A DNA stretch of 64,000 nt from Adiantum capillus-veneris (GCA_014529385.2 CM043952.1:155225057-155289056); one strand, 5' to 3'. Shown: positions 45,740 through 58,131, numbered from the stretch's first letter. The notes: generated from the letters alone by a model not told the origin. Numbers and translations are program-made.

Positions 45740-46397
45740 ATAGAATTTTTGTGGGTAATTATATTGATGTATCTGTACATGCAATATAGTCCATCCCAAT
45801 GGTTTCAATGGGTGTGATGTGCTACTTTCCAGTACTTGAGGAGTAGGATGAAGTTGATCTGTGACTTTGAGCTGTTGGTATAATCCGTAAGAGATTAAAT
45901 TTGCTTGAGCACCCGAATCAAGCAATGCTCTTGATCTAACTTGATTGGTTGCTGCCCACTTTGACCGCAATTATTGGTTCCCCTATTTCCTCTTCCAACT
46001 TCGTCAGTCGAATGGCATTGATCCATAATGGTGTTCCACTTTGTTGTTGTTGTCGCAGAAGCCGTCTTTTTGCAATGCGTTCTTGTGCTTCGGCTTGAGC
46101 TTCTTCTCGTACTCTCTGTTTTTCCTTCGTTCTTTCTATTCGATTTTTTGAGAATCTTCCTGATATTTGATCTTTTACACAATCCTCTGCTTTTACAAGC
46201 ATCAGATAGTGAGTTTTACCTTTTATCCTTGGCATCAGGTTCTCTCTCGCTTTGTTTCCTTCTCGTTTCCTCCTATAGCGTTCTTGGTGTCTAGGGTGTT
46301 GATTAGCAAAATCATAAAACTTGATATTCTCGGTTTCATTTCCACGCTCACTTGAGGTGTCTGAACACTCATTATCTGCATCATCATTTACCTCCAA
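45740..46397 (-). CDS. Element I linker and second retropepsin-like domain (copy 2)
   Basis: From 46397 the minus strand encodes the acidic DNECSDTSSERGNE and basic RENLMPRIKGKTHYLMLVK linker known from copy 1. It then goes directly into KEKQRVREEAQAEAQERIAK and the second protease-like domain (ALLDSGAQANLISYGLYQQL at about 45855-45925). In copy 1 the RT-RNase H-integrase segment lies between these two parts. Element II splits the domain at 45740. Fossil. Confidence 0.7.
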
Positions 46398-46412
46398 GTG
46401 TTCAGAGGAGTT

Positions 46413-47456
46413 TTAAAACTCTTCTTGTTTTGGTAGTTCTACCGTCTCTTTTTCTGGTATAACGCTTACCATGTAATAGGGTAACACATCATAGCCATCC
46501 TTATCACAAAATTTTGTTGTTGGACTGTCGGTAATGGTACAGACATCCAATGTTGCTAGTATGTGTTCCCATTCTAGAGGTTCCAAGGCATCTTTAGGGA
46601 AAGGTTCCGGAATATACTCCTTGTCCTCAATTTCTCTTTCTAAGACGCATTCCTCTCTTCTTAAGCTTCCACAATGTGAAGCTCCGCACATCCATAGCTC
46701 TTTTGGTTGCCCTAACCATGCTGGTAGTTCTGATCCTGCTACTGTTACCGAATCAAACTCTTCCACAGGTGTTTGGTTCACATCTTTGTAACTATGGTCT
46801 TTCAGGTGTATTTTAGTTGTTGTCTTGCCATGGCTGAGGTATATGTGGTCATAACCCCAATCTTGGACCATCTTCAATTGTCGTATGAATGGTCGTCTCA
46901 AGATGATCTCATAATTGTTCTTTTTGTGGAAATCGACTATTGCAAATGTATGCTTGTACTCGATTCCGCACGAAGTGACAATCACTTTTTCTAAGATTCC
47001 TAGAGGCTTCTCAATGAACCCATCTGCCAACTGCAGTTTCATTCTGGTAGCCCTCAAAGCTGGTTTTCCCCATTTTTTCCAGATTTTCTTGGTGGCGATT
47101 GCAACCCCCGCTCCACTGTCAAAAATAGCCTTGAAAAGTACTCCTTGGAATTCTATCGGTAGCGTGGTGTTTCCAAATTCTCCCTGGCAATATTCTCCAA
47201 CCTTATTCAATGGTACTGGCCTAGTGTTTAGTTGAGGCCTGTCCAACTCTCTGATCCCTTCTTGTAGCTTCAAGGTGGGGTCTTTCACTCCAAATTTTTC
47301 TAGGCATTTTCCTACTGTGGTCCACATGTCTGTCCTTAACCTTAGGAGTTCTGCTAACGTGATTGTGCATACCACCGGAGTGGATAACAACTCGATCAAT
47401 CCTTGTGAATCCATCACCTTGTTAGAAGAAAGTCTTTGAGATGGGATTGCTCTCAC
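46413..47456 (-). CDS. Element I first retropepsin region (copy 2)
   Basis: A 347-codon frame that includes a helix-rich region (LAELLRLRTDMWTTVGKCLE), the protease core FDSGAGVAIATKKIWKKWG, the flap/closing segment YEIILRRPFIRQLKMVQDWG and the acidic tail PKDALEPLEWEHILATLDVC. It is the same protein as 11379-13000 in copy 1 and the better preserved of the two. Confidence 0.75.
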   Translation of the reverse strand: MRAIPSQRLSSNKVMDSQGLIELLSTPVVCTITLAELLRLRTDMWTTVGKCLEKFGVKDPTLKLQEGIRELDRPQLNTRPVPLNKVGEYCQGEFGNTTLPIEFQGVLFKAIFDSGAGVAIATKKIWKKWGKPALRATRMKLQLADGFIEKPLGILEKVIVTSCGIEYKHTFAIVDFHKKNNYEIILRRPFIRQLKMVQDWGYDHIYLSHGKTTTKIHLKDHSYKDVNQTPVEEFDSVTVAGSELPAWLGQPKELWMCGASHCGSLRREECVLEREIEDKEYIPEPFPKDALEPLEWEHILATLDVCTITDSPTTKFCDKDGYDVLPYYMVSVIPEKETVELPKQEEF

Positions 47457-47500
47457 TTCCGACTTAGCTTCATACTATCCTAGGTAAGAGGGTAAAGTTC

Positions 47501-50142
47501 TCAACGAGTCTGGTTGGCTATGTCCCAAACTAATTGATCTTGGTCTCCCCCTTGTGAATGTATCCCAAAGTTCATTTGCGACGTTGCCTCAAATTCTTCA
47601 ATAGGAGGTAAGATCACATTCTTTTCTTCTCGCGTGCTATTCAGGTGGTTACTCATCCTATTAGCCTCGTTGGCCTCACGGATTTGCTTCCACAGATCAT
47701 CTAGACCGTTACAGTCCTTACCCATTTCTGCCAATATTTTAGGTTGGAACCCGTCACTTGCCCCATCGGTGGTATTTGGCACTATGATAGGCTCTCCTCT
47801 AGACTCATAGTCATTAGTGATTCTTTCCTTTGTTTCCTCATGTTTCTCTAATGTTGGTTGGGTAGGGGTTGGAGCTGGTGCCTCATGACAATTTGCCGGT
47901 TTACCTAGCGGGTCTTCCATCAAATTGAGCCGTCTCGATAATATTTTTACACATACCTAACCTCTGTTTTTCTATTTCTGCATATGGATAAGTCATCCAC
48001 CTTTGCTCCTAGGTTTGGTTCTTTTTAAGTCGAGCTTCGTAAGCTTTTAGAAGCCCATCCAACTGCTCGTTTACCTTGTCTGCCAGTATAGATCCTCCTG
48101 ATCCTGCACTTTTGGGCTCTGCTATTTCCTTGGGTGCTACGACTGCTGTGGTGTGTGAGCTTAAGCTAGCTAAATCCTCTAACCGCTCCAATCTGTCCTT
48201 GGTATGTTTCAACTCCTCGGATAGGTATGTTTTCTCTCGTTCTTTCCTGGATTTCCTACGTGCCTTTCTAGCTTTCTAAGTGCTTCTCTAATTTTTCATT
48301 TTTGAACTTTGGGCATCGGTTTTTGGTTCTTCAACTATGGGGTCATTGGTCCTTCCTTGGGCTTGGGCCCGTGTTACCGCCTGAATAGGTATGATTGTTT
48401 CATTTTCCGATCCTCCACTGGAAGGTACTGTTTCTAACATGTTCAAGGTGGTTTTTGCTCCTTTGCTAGGGTTTTTGGGGCAATCAAGAATCAAATGAGT
48501 AATTCCGCATTCTGGGCAATACGCATTGACTCTAATGATTTCATCATGAGGGCAGTCTCTCAACCAATGGTCTCCTCCGCACTTGTAGCAGGGTTCCTTG
48601 GGTTGTTGAGGTGCTCCTTGAGCTCCTGTTTGTTGGTAAGCATGTATCTATCCGCCCATGCCTCCATTGGCTATGAACAACAATGTTCGTTCATCTAGGC
48701 TATACCTTCCTTCTCCTGCTGTCTGTGCAGCAGTTGGTGGTCCTGTATTTCCTATCATACTCCATGGTTCTGGTGTTGAGGGTTCTTCTGGTGGATAATA
48801 GACAGGGTTTGCTGCTTCTGATTTACCGCTACTTATCCTTTTGGTGCTGTCTTAGAAGACTTGCTTCCACTTTGCTGTGAAATGAATCGTCATCAAGGTC
48901 CTTGAACTCCCCTTCCTTGTAAACCGCACAATTGTCCACATGGTAAAGAGCCTCCTTGGTCAACTCATTCAACGTCGTGCTCCTCTTCGTATGTAAGTCT
49001 TTCTGGAGATCTGCATTCCTTAGTCCTTAGATGAATATCAGCATAAGTCTGGACTGAGTTGGCAGTTCTTCAACAGGACATAACTTAACATATATTTTTA
49101 GTCTTAGGTCTGCCTTTCGTACGGATTCTCCATCTTTCTGTTTCAATTTATGGATCTGTGAGACAGTATTATGAGCTATTCCCCTTTGAGAGAATTCCTC
49201 GATAAACACTTTTTCCATCGACTCAAAGTCTCTACGCTCTACAGAGTCAAACCAAGTGGCAGCATCATTCTCTAGGGTTAGTCCAAACCCTGCAAATTGG
49301 GTAGGAAAATCTAACACCTCTTCGGCTCTAACTATGCGCACAAAGGCTGCTACATGATCTCTTGGGTCTCTGCTTCCTGTGTATTTCTTGTTTACCCATT
49401 TTTGCACTTGAGAAGGTCTAATTCTTTGATGTTCTACAAACCTCATCATTGGATCCCTCCGTCCTAGTCGATATAACTCCTCAGGCCTTCTGTAATAGGC
49501 TGGTTCCTCTCCCATTGGTGCTACTAAGCCATAATTTCTAACGGTTCTTGCTGGAGGTGGTTCTTCTCTTTGAGCTCGTTCCATGGGTGGTCCTCCAGGC
49601 TCTGTTGACCCCTGTGTCTTTGGCTTACTCTCTACCTGATACCTTGAATAGAGTGATGGTTCTTGAAAATCCCTGAGCCCTCGTGAGCCTGGATAACCAT
49701 CTCGGTTTCGGTCTGATTCCATTGCTGCACTCTGTCAAAGCCATGCCTGCAATGATGGTTGGTCTTGGTTGTTGAATGCTTGCGGTTGGGTGGAATGTGA
49801 CGTAGCGTCATACTCATCTAAAAAAGGATTCGTTGACTTGCTTGGGGTGTAGGTGGCTCTTGGCACTTCCTCAGGGGTATATGCTCATGCTCCTGGACTT
49901 GTTGCTCTCTCTACTTCCTCTGGGAGAATACGTTGGTATTCTCGTCCGTATCTATCAACAAAAACTATGCCCTTCCCCGTAGGAGTTTCATAAGAGAATA
50001 AGTAAAGAACCTTGTCTTTGCTTAATTCGTTTACGTATGGTTCTTTGCTGCAAAAGTAAGAGACTATACCCTCACTCTCATGCTTGTAGATTCCCACGAT
50101 TTCGTTATAAGTTGGAACCCTGGTTGTTTTCTTATCATACAT
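47501..50142 (-). CDS. Element I gag (copy 2)
   Basis: The gag core is at 49027-49722 (VQKWVNKKYTGSRDPRDHV, FAGFGLTLENDAATWFDSVE, FSQRGIAHNTVSQIHKLKQK). The N-terminal segment is at 49885-50142 and the zinc knuckles at about 48480-48590 (YCPECGITHLILDCP). The charged C-terminal region is at 47501-48212. It is colinear with copy 1. Broken. Confidence 0.75.
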
Positions 50143-50352
50143 AAAAATAGCTCCAGGTCGATCAATGTTTGGTGGCGGTTCTTAAGTTTCTGAAATCATT
50201 TTCCCTTTCGCCACGTTATCTCCATATTTTTTGTAATCTTCAGGGTTACTAACTATTAAATAGTGGTTCCCCTTCTCGTCTCGGAATCTATCTCCATCAT
50301 CATACACTCGGATTATCTCCAATCTTTGAGTTGGCCTCTCTTCGATACAAAT

Positions 50353-50643
50353 TCACTTGCGGCCGCGATAGTTAGAATAGACTAGGGCTCCTCTCGAGTT
50401 TGTTCCCTCTAAGAAGATCATCGTGAGCCTAGAATCATTCAAAGGATTTGGGGAGGTGCTTCCTCCTCGCATAGGTCCATCATATGTAAAACCTCCTTGC
50501 TGTTGACTACCCATCATGAAGAAATATTTTTTTGACAAAGTGTCAGTATCACTACCTTCTTCAATAATCGGTGCTAGCGGATCTAGCCTTGCTTGAGTTA
50601 CACTCTCTTCGGTGGACACTAAGCTACCTTGGTCACCTGCCAC
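50353..50643 (-). CDS. Element I N-terminal ORF segment (copy 2)
   Basis: About 96 codons matching 15820-16146 of copy 1 (DPLAPIIEEGSDTDTLSKKY). The CACTA element is inserted just upstream, at 50658, next to the start of the coding region. Confidence 0.6.
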   Translation of the reverse strand: MAGDQGSLVSTEESVTQARLDPLAPIIEEGSDTDTLSKKYFFMMGSQQQGGFTYDGPMRGGSTSPNPLNDSRLTMIFLEGTNSRGALVYSNYRGRK

Positions 50644-50657
50644 CTTCTGGTCTCTAA

Positions 50658-50910
50658 CACTACAAGAGGTTGTGTGCTCTTGTGACGCTGTTAGCGACGG
50701 AAATACACTGGGTTTTTATAACCCCCGGCGTCGCAAAAACCGTCGCTACGAGAGCGTCGCTATAGGCGTTGCTATATGCGCCGCTATATAGAGACGCTCA
50801 TAGCGACGGTTATAGTGACGTTTACACAGAAGTCTATAGCAACGCTCATAGCAACGCTACAGAGCCATAAATAGCGACGGTTATAGCGACGCCCGAGAGA
50901 ATTCTTTTTT
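50658..50910. repeat. CACTA left subterminal repeat cluster
   Basis: About a dozen short motifs of the type TAGCGACG/CGTCGCTA in both orientations follow the terminal repeat. In En/Spm elements such arrays bind the TNPA protein and are needed for transposition. Confidence 0.8.
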
Positions 50911-50939
50911 GGTGACAGGGCATTGAATGCCCTGTCACC
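50911..50939. repeat. Perfect 29-nt hairpin
   Basis: GGTGACAGGGCATT and its exact complement are separated by one base. It lies between the subterminal repeats and the end of the TNPA-like gene, downstream of that gene on the minus strand. A role in transcript ending is only a guess. Confidence 0.8.
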
Positions 50940-51272
50940 CATCAACCATATTGTACTTGATTGACTTTTTAAAAAAAGTGCAAGGGTAGATAATAGACCC
51001 AAAATAGTCACCCACAAGATGCATTGTTTGCAAAATTGACAAGCGTAAAATTGACAATTGTACACATCATAGGCAAAATGAATTGATTGGCAAATGTAAT
51101 AATGACAATTGGACAACATCATAGGCATAAAGAATTGATTGGCAAAATGAACTGCGGTGACAAATGTAATAATATACATGGTTCAAAAAGACGTATAAAA
51201 TCCGTCTCATGATACATAAGCTATGAGAAACCCTAAACTAATGCTATCTAGCTACGGCTAAAGTGACGTCGT

Positions 51273-52582
51273 CTACTCAGAAGTCTCATCGCGTCCAAGC
51301 GGCGTATCTGTCGGATTCTGCAAAAAAAGACAATAAGACAGCTTTCAGTAAGTATAAACATATAACGACATTTATAAAACAATACAAAAAATAGAAAAGA
51401 GTAAACCCTAATACTAACCATGCCGCCGTGATAACTGAGAATGTCCATCAGGGCGTTTAAGCCCTTCCTGCCTGCGTACTCGTGCACGCACGGTGTGGGA
51501 TCACGTCCTGTCATCGACCACTGTCAAAACATACAAAGATTTCATTATGTTAGAATTAAAAAACTCATAAACCCTAAACTATCGAACATAAAGAGCAATG
51601 CAAAAACACTTACAAAATCGCCCTCAAATGATGCCCATCCACCGCTCCCCAAGTGGTGCGAGCTCCCTGCCTCTACTCGCGCTCTGGCTGCATCCTTTTG
51701 TTGCTTCCACTTGTCGGGATTCTCGCGCGCTGCTTTCTTCGCATTTTTCCAATCTTCTTTGGCCAGCCAATCTGGCCTGTTCCACCCATGCTTGATTGCT
51801 TTTTGCACTTCGAAACGCTTGTGTTTGCAGTATTCGCGCATTCGAATCTTCATCAGGTCTTCATTGAAGTGCTGATCCCGTGTTGGAACGGGAAACTCAT
51901 CATGAAGTATGCTGATGACTCTGTTTTTTAAATCACTTGGTACTTCACTCCATTTGTTTAGTATGTAGTGTCTAAACAGCTGAGAGCAAAGACCACGCAT
52001 GCGCAAGATCACCTTCTTGTCGTCATCATCCATGATGATGCCGCCGCTCAAGTCGACGGAGTAAGGCAAGCCCTCTGGCCGGTGACGCGTGAACCTGGGT
52101 GTCCCGGCAGGGGTCTCTAGCGGCGTGTCGATGGGGGTACGGACGTCAGGTGTCTCCACCAGCGTCTGGGCCCCGAAGCGAGGAGTGTCGAGTGGGGTGG
52201 CTCCTGGCGGAGTAGATAGAGGTGTGTAGCTTCTAGGAGCAGTCAGCCGCGCAAAACCTGGCGTAGATGGCGATGCTGTGGCTGGTGTGGGGGCGGGCAA
52301 AGAAGGAGAGGGTAAAGAGCCTCGTCGAACACGAGGCGGTGTGGAGGCATCGGAGGCGGAATCCCCACAACAACCGCCACTTCCACCACTAGAGTGCGGG
52401 TGTCTAGCCGAGTGTGAAGATCGTCTCGTCGACGCCGAAGCTTCGGAGCGCGCCGAATGCTCCAAAAGAGAGGGAGATGCGGATGGAGTAGGAACGCGCG
52501 ATGATGCGCCAGAGCGATGACGCTCCACGTACCACTGTATCTGGTGCGGTGACAAAGAAGAAAGAAACTCCTCATCATCCAT
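51273..52582 (-). CDS. CACTA TNPA-like protein gene, three exons
   Basis: Exons 52582-51614, 51520-51419 and 51317-51273, joined at GT-AG sites (GATTTT|GTAAGT, TTGACAG|TGG, GGCATG|GTTAGT, TTTGCAG|AAT), give 371 codons plus TAG with no interruption. Residues 1-170 are Ser/Thr/Pro-rich (MDDEEFLSSLSPHQIQWYVE start). The C-terminal third resembles the plant Transposase_24 (PF03004) domain: KHGWNRPDWLAKEDWKNAKK, ENPDKWKQQKDAARARVEAG and, across the first intron, DFWSMTGRDPTPCVHEYAG. The start is at 52582; an AG acceptor just upstream (AATGCAG|GT) suggests a 5' untranslated exon. This protein should bind the subterminal repeats. Confidence 0.75.
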
Positions 52583-52854
52583 ACCTGCATTAAACACACG
52601 AATATTTAAACTTAATATTGAATGAATAGAGTAGACAATGACGCAAAGACCATTGAATACAATGACGTAATGACGCATATAGATACAATGACGCAATGAA
52701 TTGAGTGATAGAAGAGGCAAGTCAAAAACTCAAAATTTTCAATCAAAAGATGTGAGCGCGAGTAGAAAAGAGCATTATACACCATGGAAGGTACTTAGAG
52801 AGCCAGAGCTTTTACAACACGGAGAAAAATTGTTCAAATACAATATTTGTGGCT

Positions 52855-55800
52855 TTAAGAGATCTCTCTCTCATCCTCGCATAACTCAGCATAACTTCCT
52901 ATATCTATATAGAGCTCTCCGTTTAAACACATATCTTCTGTTTCATTTTGTAGCTCCTCTGCATGCACCCCATATAGAGTAGTAGCATCTTGATGCTCGT
53001 CTGGCACCACCGCAGCGGCTTCTGATTGAGCATCTTCTCTGATCTCCTTCGTTGATGCCGTTGTGATTGGCACATGATAGCCTTCATACGTCCTTGCACT
53101 ACGAGGGGCTACCTCTATGACATACCACCAGTTTGATGTAGACTTTGTAGGATGAAATATTACCTGCCAGAGCCACATAACTTACATGAGATCTTTCAAC
53201 CACATAACTTGTAAAAGGGGGATGTTAACTATTTACATACTTACTTGTTCACAATGCTCGGGTAGTACGAAAGTGTCTCTTAGGTCAGTCCATTTCTTAG
53301 TAGAATCCACCTCAAGAAAACCAGACTCTCCTCTACGCACAGTAGCGTTGTGACCCTCCATGATTATCTTGAACCATTGCATGTCGAACAAGTCGACAAA
53401 AAATCCTCTGTAATCGATCCTCAAAATCTCTTGTAGCGTGCCAAAGTAAGTGAGTACCGCCACCACAGGATCTGCATCAGAGGAACGTCGTCGACTAGAC
53501 TGTTCAAATTTTGCCATGATTCCACAATCTTGAGTAAAACGCTTTTTGTCGATCTGTTCCACCCTAAAATGTCGACCTTTACACCATGCTGCTGTGTATG
53601 ACTTATACTACAACGAAAAAATATTATGAGTGGCCGTTCAAACGTTTAGAAAGAAAGTCACTAGCTAGTCGTACATTGCAAACTTACCTTGGTCGCGCAA
53701 CCCCGAGAGTACTCCCACTCTTCCTCAGTCACTTCCTCACCGCATTGTTGTGCGCTTTTCAATTGGTTGTGCAACCATCTTAAGCTCATGAATGTTGGTA
53801 GGCTCTCCAGACTCGTCGGATAGTGCATCGGTGGTCGTCTTCCCCATCTCCACTCGATTCGTGCCCTTTGTCGCTCTTGCTTTGCATCCTCATATTGTGA
53901 AATCCACTTTTGCATCACTGGATTGTGAAGCATGCAAAATCGGTTGATTCTAGCCTCTAGATCTTCCGTCATCTTCTTCTCAACACCGAGATTGCACATG
54001 GCAATCCCAGATATGCGCTCATCATCTATGGTTCGCCATAGCGTGTCCCGGGCTTTATCAAATCCGTCTAGCCACTCTCCAATGTACACTAGGAACTCTG
54101 ATACCAACCAACCTTCTCCCATTCTACCCTCCGGACGTGCCTTTTGATGCACATATCCCTTAAGCATTTTCATGAAACGTTCTAAGAAGAACATCCATCT
54201 GGAATGAACTGTGCCAGCTATTTCCACCTCATCAACTATGTGAACAAGAAGATTCACCTGAATGGTTAGCATGGTAGTAGGAAAATGTTTCTCAAACATG
54301 CACACAAGCTCCGCAGCATTTAGTTTGGCGAATGGTATGGAGTCTACGTTGATCTCCTTTTGTGAGATCCATTGCACCAGCTTTGCAAGTTTGTAGATTG
54401 TGTTACGGATGTCGAGAGACAAACATCCCTCCATGGCAAACGGTAAAATAAACTGTAAAGTATGTGCAGCAATGAGTGGGGGTCCGCAAAGATCGAATGG
54501 TCTCTTTTACTTTGCGTTCTTGGGCTCCTGTGAAAATCCATGGTGCTTTAGGGAGTTTTATCGATCCATCAGACGCTGTTTGCGGCCAATATTGCTCCAT
54601 ACGATCCACATTTCTATGGTCAACTCTGGCTCCCAAAGTATCTTTCTTGCCAGTCTGATGGTCCCATAGTAGATTACCCACATTCTTGAATATGTGCATT
54701 GGATCGAGCAAGTGATTGATCATGAGTCGGGGCCAGTATGGTAACTCGTACCATAGAGATAGTCTCTTCATCCCTGGAGGCAATCCGTCATCTCACATCT
54801 CCTTCTGCTCTAACCATGCTTGTGCAGACACCCTTGGTGGCTCTCTTCCCAAAAAGCTGTCGCGTAACACATGATTCTCTGGAAGATACGCTTGATGACC
54901 TTCGTAGATTTGCTTCTTCAGTGAGGGCGCCCTACGTGCATTCAGTCTAGGTCCACATGTGACACATGCTCTGTATCCGCTTGTTTGAATCCCTGCATGT
55001 ATACACATCATAATAGATCAACTATGGGAAAAAACAAGATTTACAGTGTCTGAGTGAGGAGTGTCAATAGATCACCTGAGCATTCTGTTAGCCCGGGATA
55101 GTCATGCATGGTCCACATTAGAATGCCTTTGATCAAAGCATTCCGTCGTCCTGTGTGTCGGCTCATATCCACCACCTCTATGCCAATCCACAATTGTTGT
55201 AGCTCTTCCAATTGTGGACGAAGATACACATCCATATTCTCCACTTTATATCGCCCTGGCACAATCAAGCTTAACCATAGGTGCCCCTTCTTCGTAGTCA
55301 ACCACAGGGGAATGTTGTAGTTGACGATGACAACGGGCCATACACTGTAAGATGTTGATCTTTGACCAAATGGATTTATGCCATCCATAGCCAGGCCTAA
55401 GTGCAAATTTCGAGCTTCCCTGGCAAAATTCCACCATGTTCCATCTATATGTTTCCAGGCTACGCAATCTGCAGGAATTCGTAGCGCATCATCCGAAGAT
55501 TTATTCTCCTCATGCCATGATGCTAGGGCAGCCATGGACTTACATTCGAAGAAATGCTTGATGCGAGGAAGCAGAGGAAAATGTCGCAAAACCTTTTGTG
55601 GAATTTTTGTCCCGTGGAGATCTACTCGATATCTTTCGGAATCACATTTCGGACACTTCTCCATGTCTATGTATTCCCCTCTGAAAAGAATGCAGTCATT
55701 AGGACAAGCGTGGATAGAATTGTAATCCATCCCCAAGTTTCGCAAAATCTTTCTTGCTTCATCTCGGGAATCTGGCATCACATTGTCAGCTGGTAGTATG

Positions 55801-56444
55801 TGCTCTTTAAGCAATCTACACAACATAAAAATACGATACAGTCGTGTAAAAATCTATCAGATCATTATACATTTAGAGTTTCATTAAAGTAAACTAATTG
55901 TAATAGATCACCTGAAAAGCGCTGTGACGCTAGTGTCACTCCATCCAAACTTTGCTTGCATGTTGAGAAGAACCAGGAGTGCTTTCAATCTAGACATACG
56001 TGCTCCATTATACAATGGCGTATCGGCTTCACTTTTCATATCATCATAGATAAGCCTTTCTGAATCCATGATCGTCTCGATCATTTCATCAATCTCGGGC
56101 TCAAACATTGCCTCGTTGGGAATGTGCTCTGCATGATCATCCCCCGAGCTGTCAGAGGCTACATCTTGTGGCCTCACATATGCTGCTTGACCAAAGCGCC
56201 TGCGAACACGTCTATTGGGTTGCAAGATTGCTGCTTGTTGGCTAGCGTCAGACTCCGACGAGTTATAATTAGCAACAACTCGATCTATAATAGATGGATC
56301 GAACTCGCCAAATTCGCGAACGTGCTGCAAAGAAGCACGTCTTGTCCGTCGCACAGCATGCTTGCATTGATTACAAGGACATAAGACCCTCGTTGAGAGA
56401 TAGGTGTTTCGGTTGGACGGTCCCACATCCTCGTCACTACTCAT
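52855..56444 (-). CDS. CACTA TNPD-like transposase gene, five exons, two lesions
   Basis: Exons 56444-55912, 55815-55076, 54992-53688, 53607-53245 and 53163-52855, with four GT-AG introns of 80-96 bp, encode about 1083 residues. Exon 1 has the transposase-associated CPCNQCKHA segment. Exon 2 is Transposase_21 (PF02992)-like (LLPRIKHFFECKSMAALASW, NYNIPLWLTTKKGHLWLSLI). Exon 3 has LDPMHIFKNVGNLLWDHQTG, then a DUF4218-like region (MLTIQVNLLVHIVDEVEIAG, EGWLVSEFLVYIGEW). Exons 4-5 are DUF4216-like. Exon 3 carries an in-frame TGA (54793-54795, between QKEM and DDGLPPGM) and a one-base frame change near 54470, where the frame passes to AAHTLQFILPFAMEGC. The coding total is 3250 nt, one off a multiple of three. 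Confidence 0.8.
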
Positions 56445-56506
56445 AATGAGGATAAAAATCTTATAACCTGGACAACAAATTTAATATTCTATTGGAATTC
56501 TTCGTC

Positions 56507-56508
<2 letters not shown>

Positions 56509-56547
<39 letters not shown>
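56509..56547. repeat. (CT)n microsatellite
   Basis: A CT run just upstream of the TNPD-like gene start on the minus strand, inside the CACTA element. The 600 bp further on hold AT-rich filler with repeated CTAAATCTAA phrases. Confidence 0.9.
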
Positions 56548-56548
<1 letters not shown>

Positions 56549-56869
56549 CTCTCTCTACCTCACATTCTCCAGTCATGTCCAATCCCCGCACACCTCGGTC
56601 TAGAGGTGCACGGAGATCAGAACCACCGGGTTATAATCTCGTCTTTATTGGTCAATACCTATATTTGTGGGTACAAGAAATCTACAGACCCACGCCTACA
56701 TGATACTGCATGTAGTGGAAAAAACCCCTTTGCCTCTTCTCTAGCTGTAGCACTTCACAGCATCTTAACATCTTTTCACAATAGATATTTTCACTGTTCG
56801 TCTAACTCTAAACCCTAAACTGTAAGTAATTCTTGCGTGGACTCGATCTAACGTAAATAAGCGTAAATC

Positions 56870-56989
56870 TAAATAAACGTAAATCTAACTAAAAATAAAC
56901 CTAAATCTAATTTAACGTAAGTCTACATCTAACCTAATCTTTAACGTCTTTTGGGATAGTTTCCTACGACGTTAAAACTCTCTTCTTCT

Positions 56990-57020
<31 letters not shown>

Positions 57021-57712
57021 ACCTAAATAAACCTAAGTCTAATCTAATATAACATAAATCTAAATCTAACGTAAATTATGTTATATTAAAAACAAAGAAC
57101 TAAACTAACAGGGATTATAAGAACCTTAAAACTGATTTAACACATAATTTTTCACATAACTCGGAAAGAGTTGGCATTCTCATCACTAAAGATGTGAGAG
57201 TTAACTTCCGGTGGTGATGCTGCCTCATCTCCATCCACATCTGACGACAGCAATTGGCCCTTTGGACCGTTCTTGCTCTTGTTACTAACTTTGAAGTTGT
57301 TGTTGAATGACTAGAGGTTGTCTAGATGGTCATTGTTGGAGATGTAGTGACTCTTGCCGCCCTGAAGATCCACCTTCTTCCCTATCTTCTGAAGACATTT
57401 CACCAGTACTTTTGGATCGACGGACCCACCATGAGTGAAGGCAGCAATACCCTATATTACATTGAGGGCTTTCTTCACCCGCTTCATGTAGGCATCGCAG
57501 TCTATGGAGACCTAAATCTAATCTAATATAACGAAAATCTAAATCTAGCGTAAATAAACGTAAATCTAACTAAAAATAAACCTAAATCTAATCTAATTTA
57601 ACTTACATAAACCTAAATCTAATTTAACGTAAGTCTACATCTAACCTAATCTTTAACATCTTTTAGGATAGTTTCCTACGACATTATAACTCTCTTCTTC
57701 TTGTGTGTGTGC
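56870..57712. repeat. Direct repeats flanking the captured gene fragment
   Basis: A stretch of ~130-165 bp occurs on both sides of the HMA fragment, at 56870-57000 and 57548-57712. Both contain AAATCTAACTAAAAATAAAC, TCTACATCTAACCTAATCTT, AGTTTCCTACGAC and CTCTTCTTCTTGTGTGTG. This suggests the fragment arrived together with a local duplication, or between pre-existing repeats. Confidence 0.75.
57170..57511 (-). pseudogene. Captured HMA-domain (HIPP/HPP-type) gene fragment
   Basis: One minus-strand frame of 114 codons reads VSIDCDAYMKRVKKALNVI, then GSVDPKVLVKCLQKIGKKVD, then SFNNNFKVSNKSKNGPKGQL and LSSDVDGDEAASPPEVNSHI. The first two parts match the heavy-metal-associated fold of plant metallochaperone-like proteins (normally V-x-I-x-C-D-G-C, then beta strand, then VDPxxLVKxLxKxGKxxxLW). 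The central strand is replaced by unrelated residues, the CxxC second cysteine is tyrosine, and two in-frame TAG codons interrupt it (after LNVI and after HLDNL). It is a gene fragment inside the CACTA element, upstream of TNPD. Confidence 0.65.
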
Positions 57713-57906
57713 GCGTGTGTGGATGTGTGTGCCAATAAAAAGAGATAAATGGTATAACCTTTCTATCACCCATGCCAAGTATGATAGATTGGCTATGCCA
57801 TTTCCCTCTTGAATAGTAGGTCTTGAGCTCAACTCCTCGTCGGCTAGATCTTTAGGTCTTTTAATTTTAATTAGTTTCCTACGACGTTAAATTAGTTTCT
57901 CTCTCT

Positions 57907-58131
57907 TTCTCTCTCAATGTGTGTGCGTTTTTTTGTTTATGCATGTTTTCTCTCTCTTTTCCTCTCTCAATGTTCGGTTTTTTGTTTATGCATGTTCTCT
58001 CTCTCTTTTCCTCTCTCAATGTGTGCGTTTTTTGTTTATGCATGCTCTCTCTCTCTTTTCCTCTCTCAATGTGTGTGTGCATTCTTTGTTTATGTATGTG
58101 TGTGTGCGTTTTTGTTTATGTTTGTACTCTT

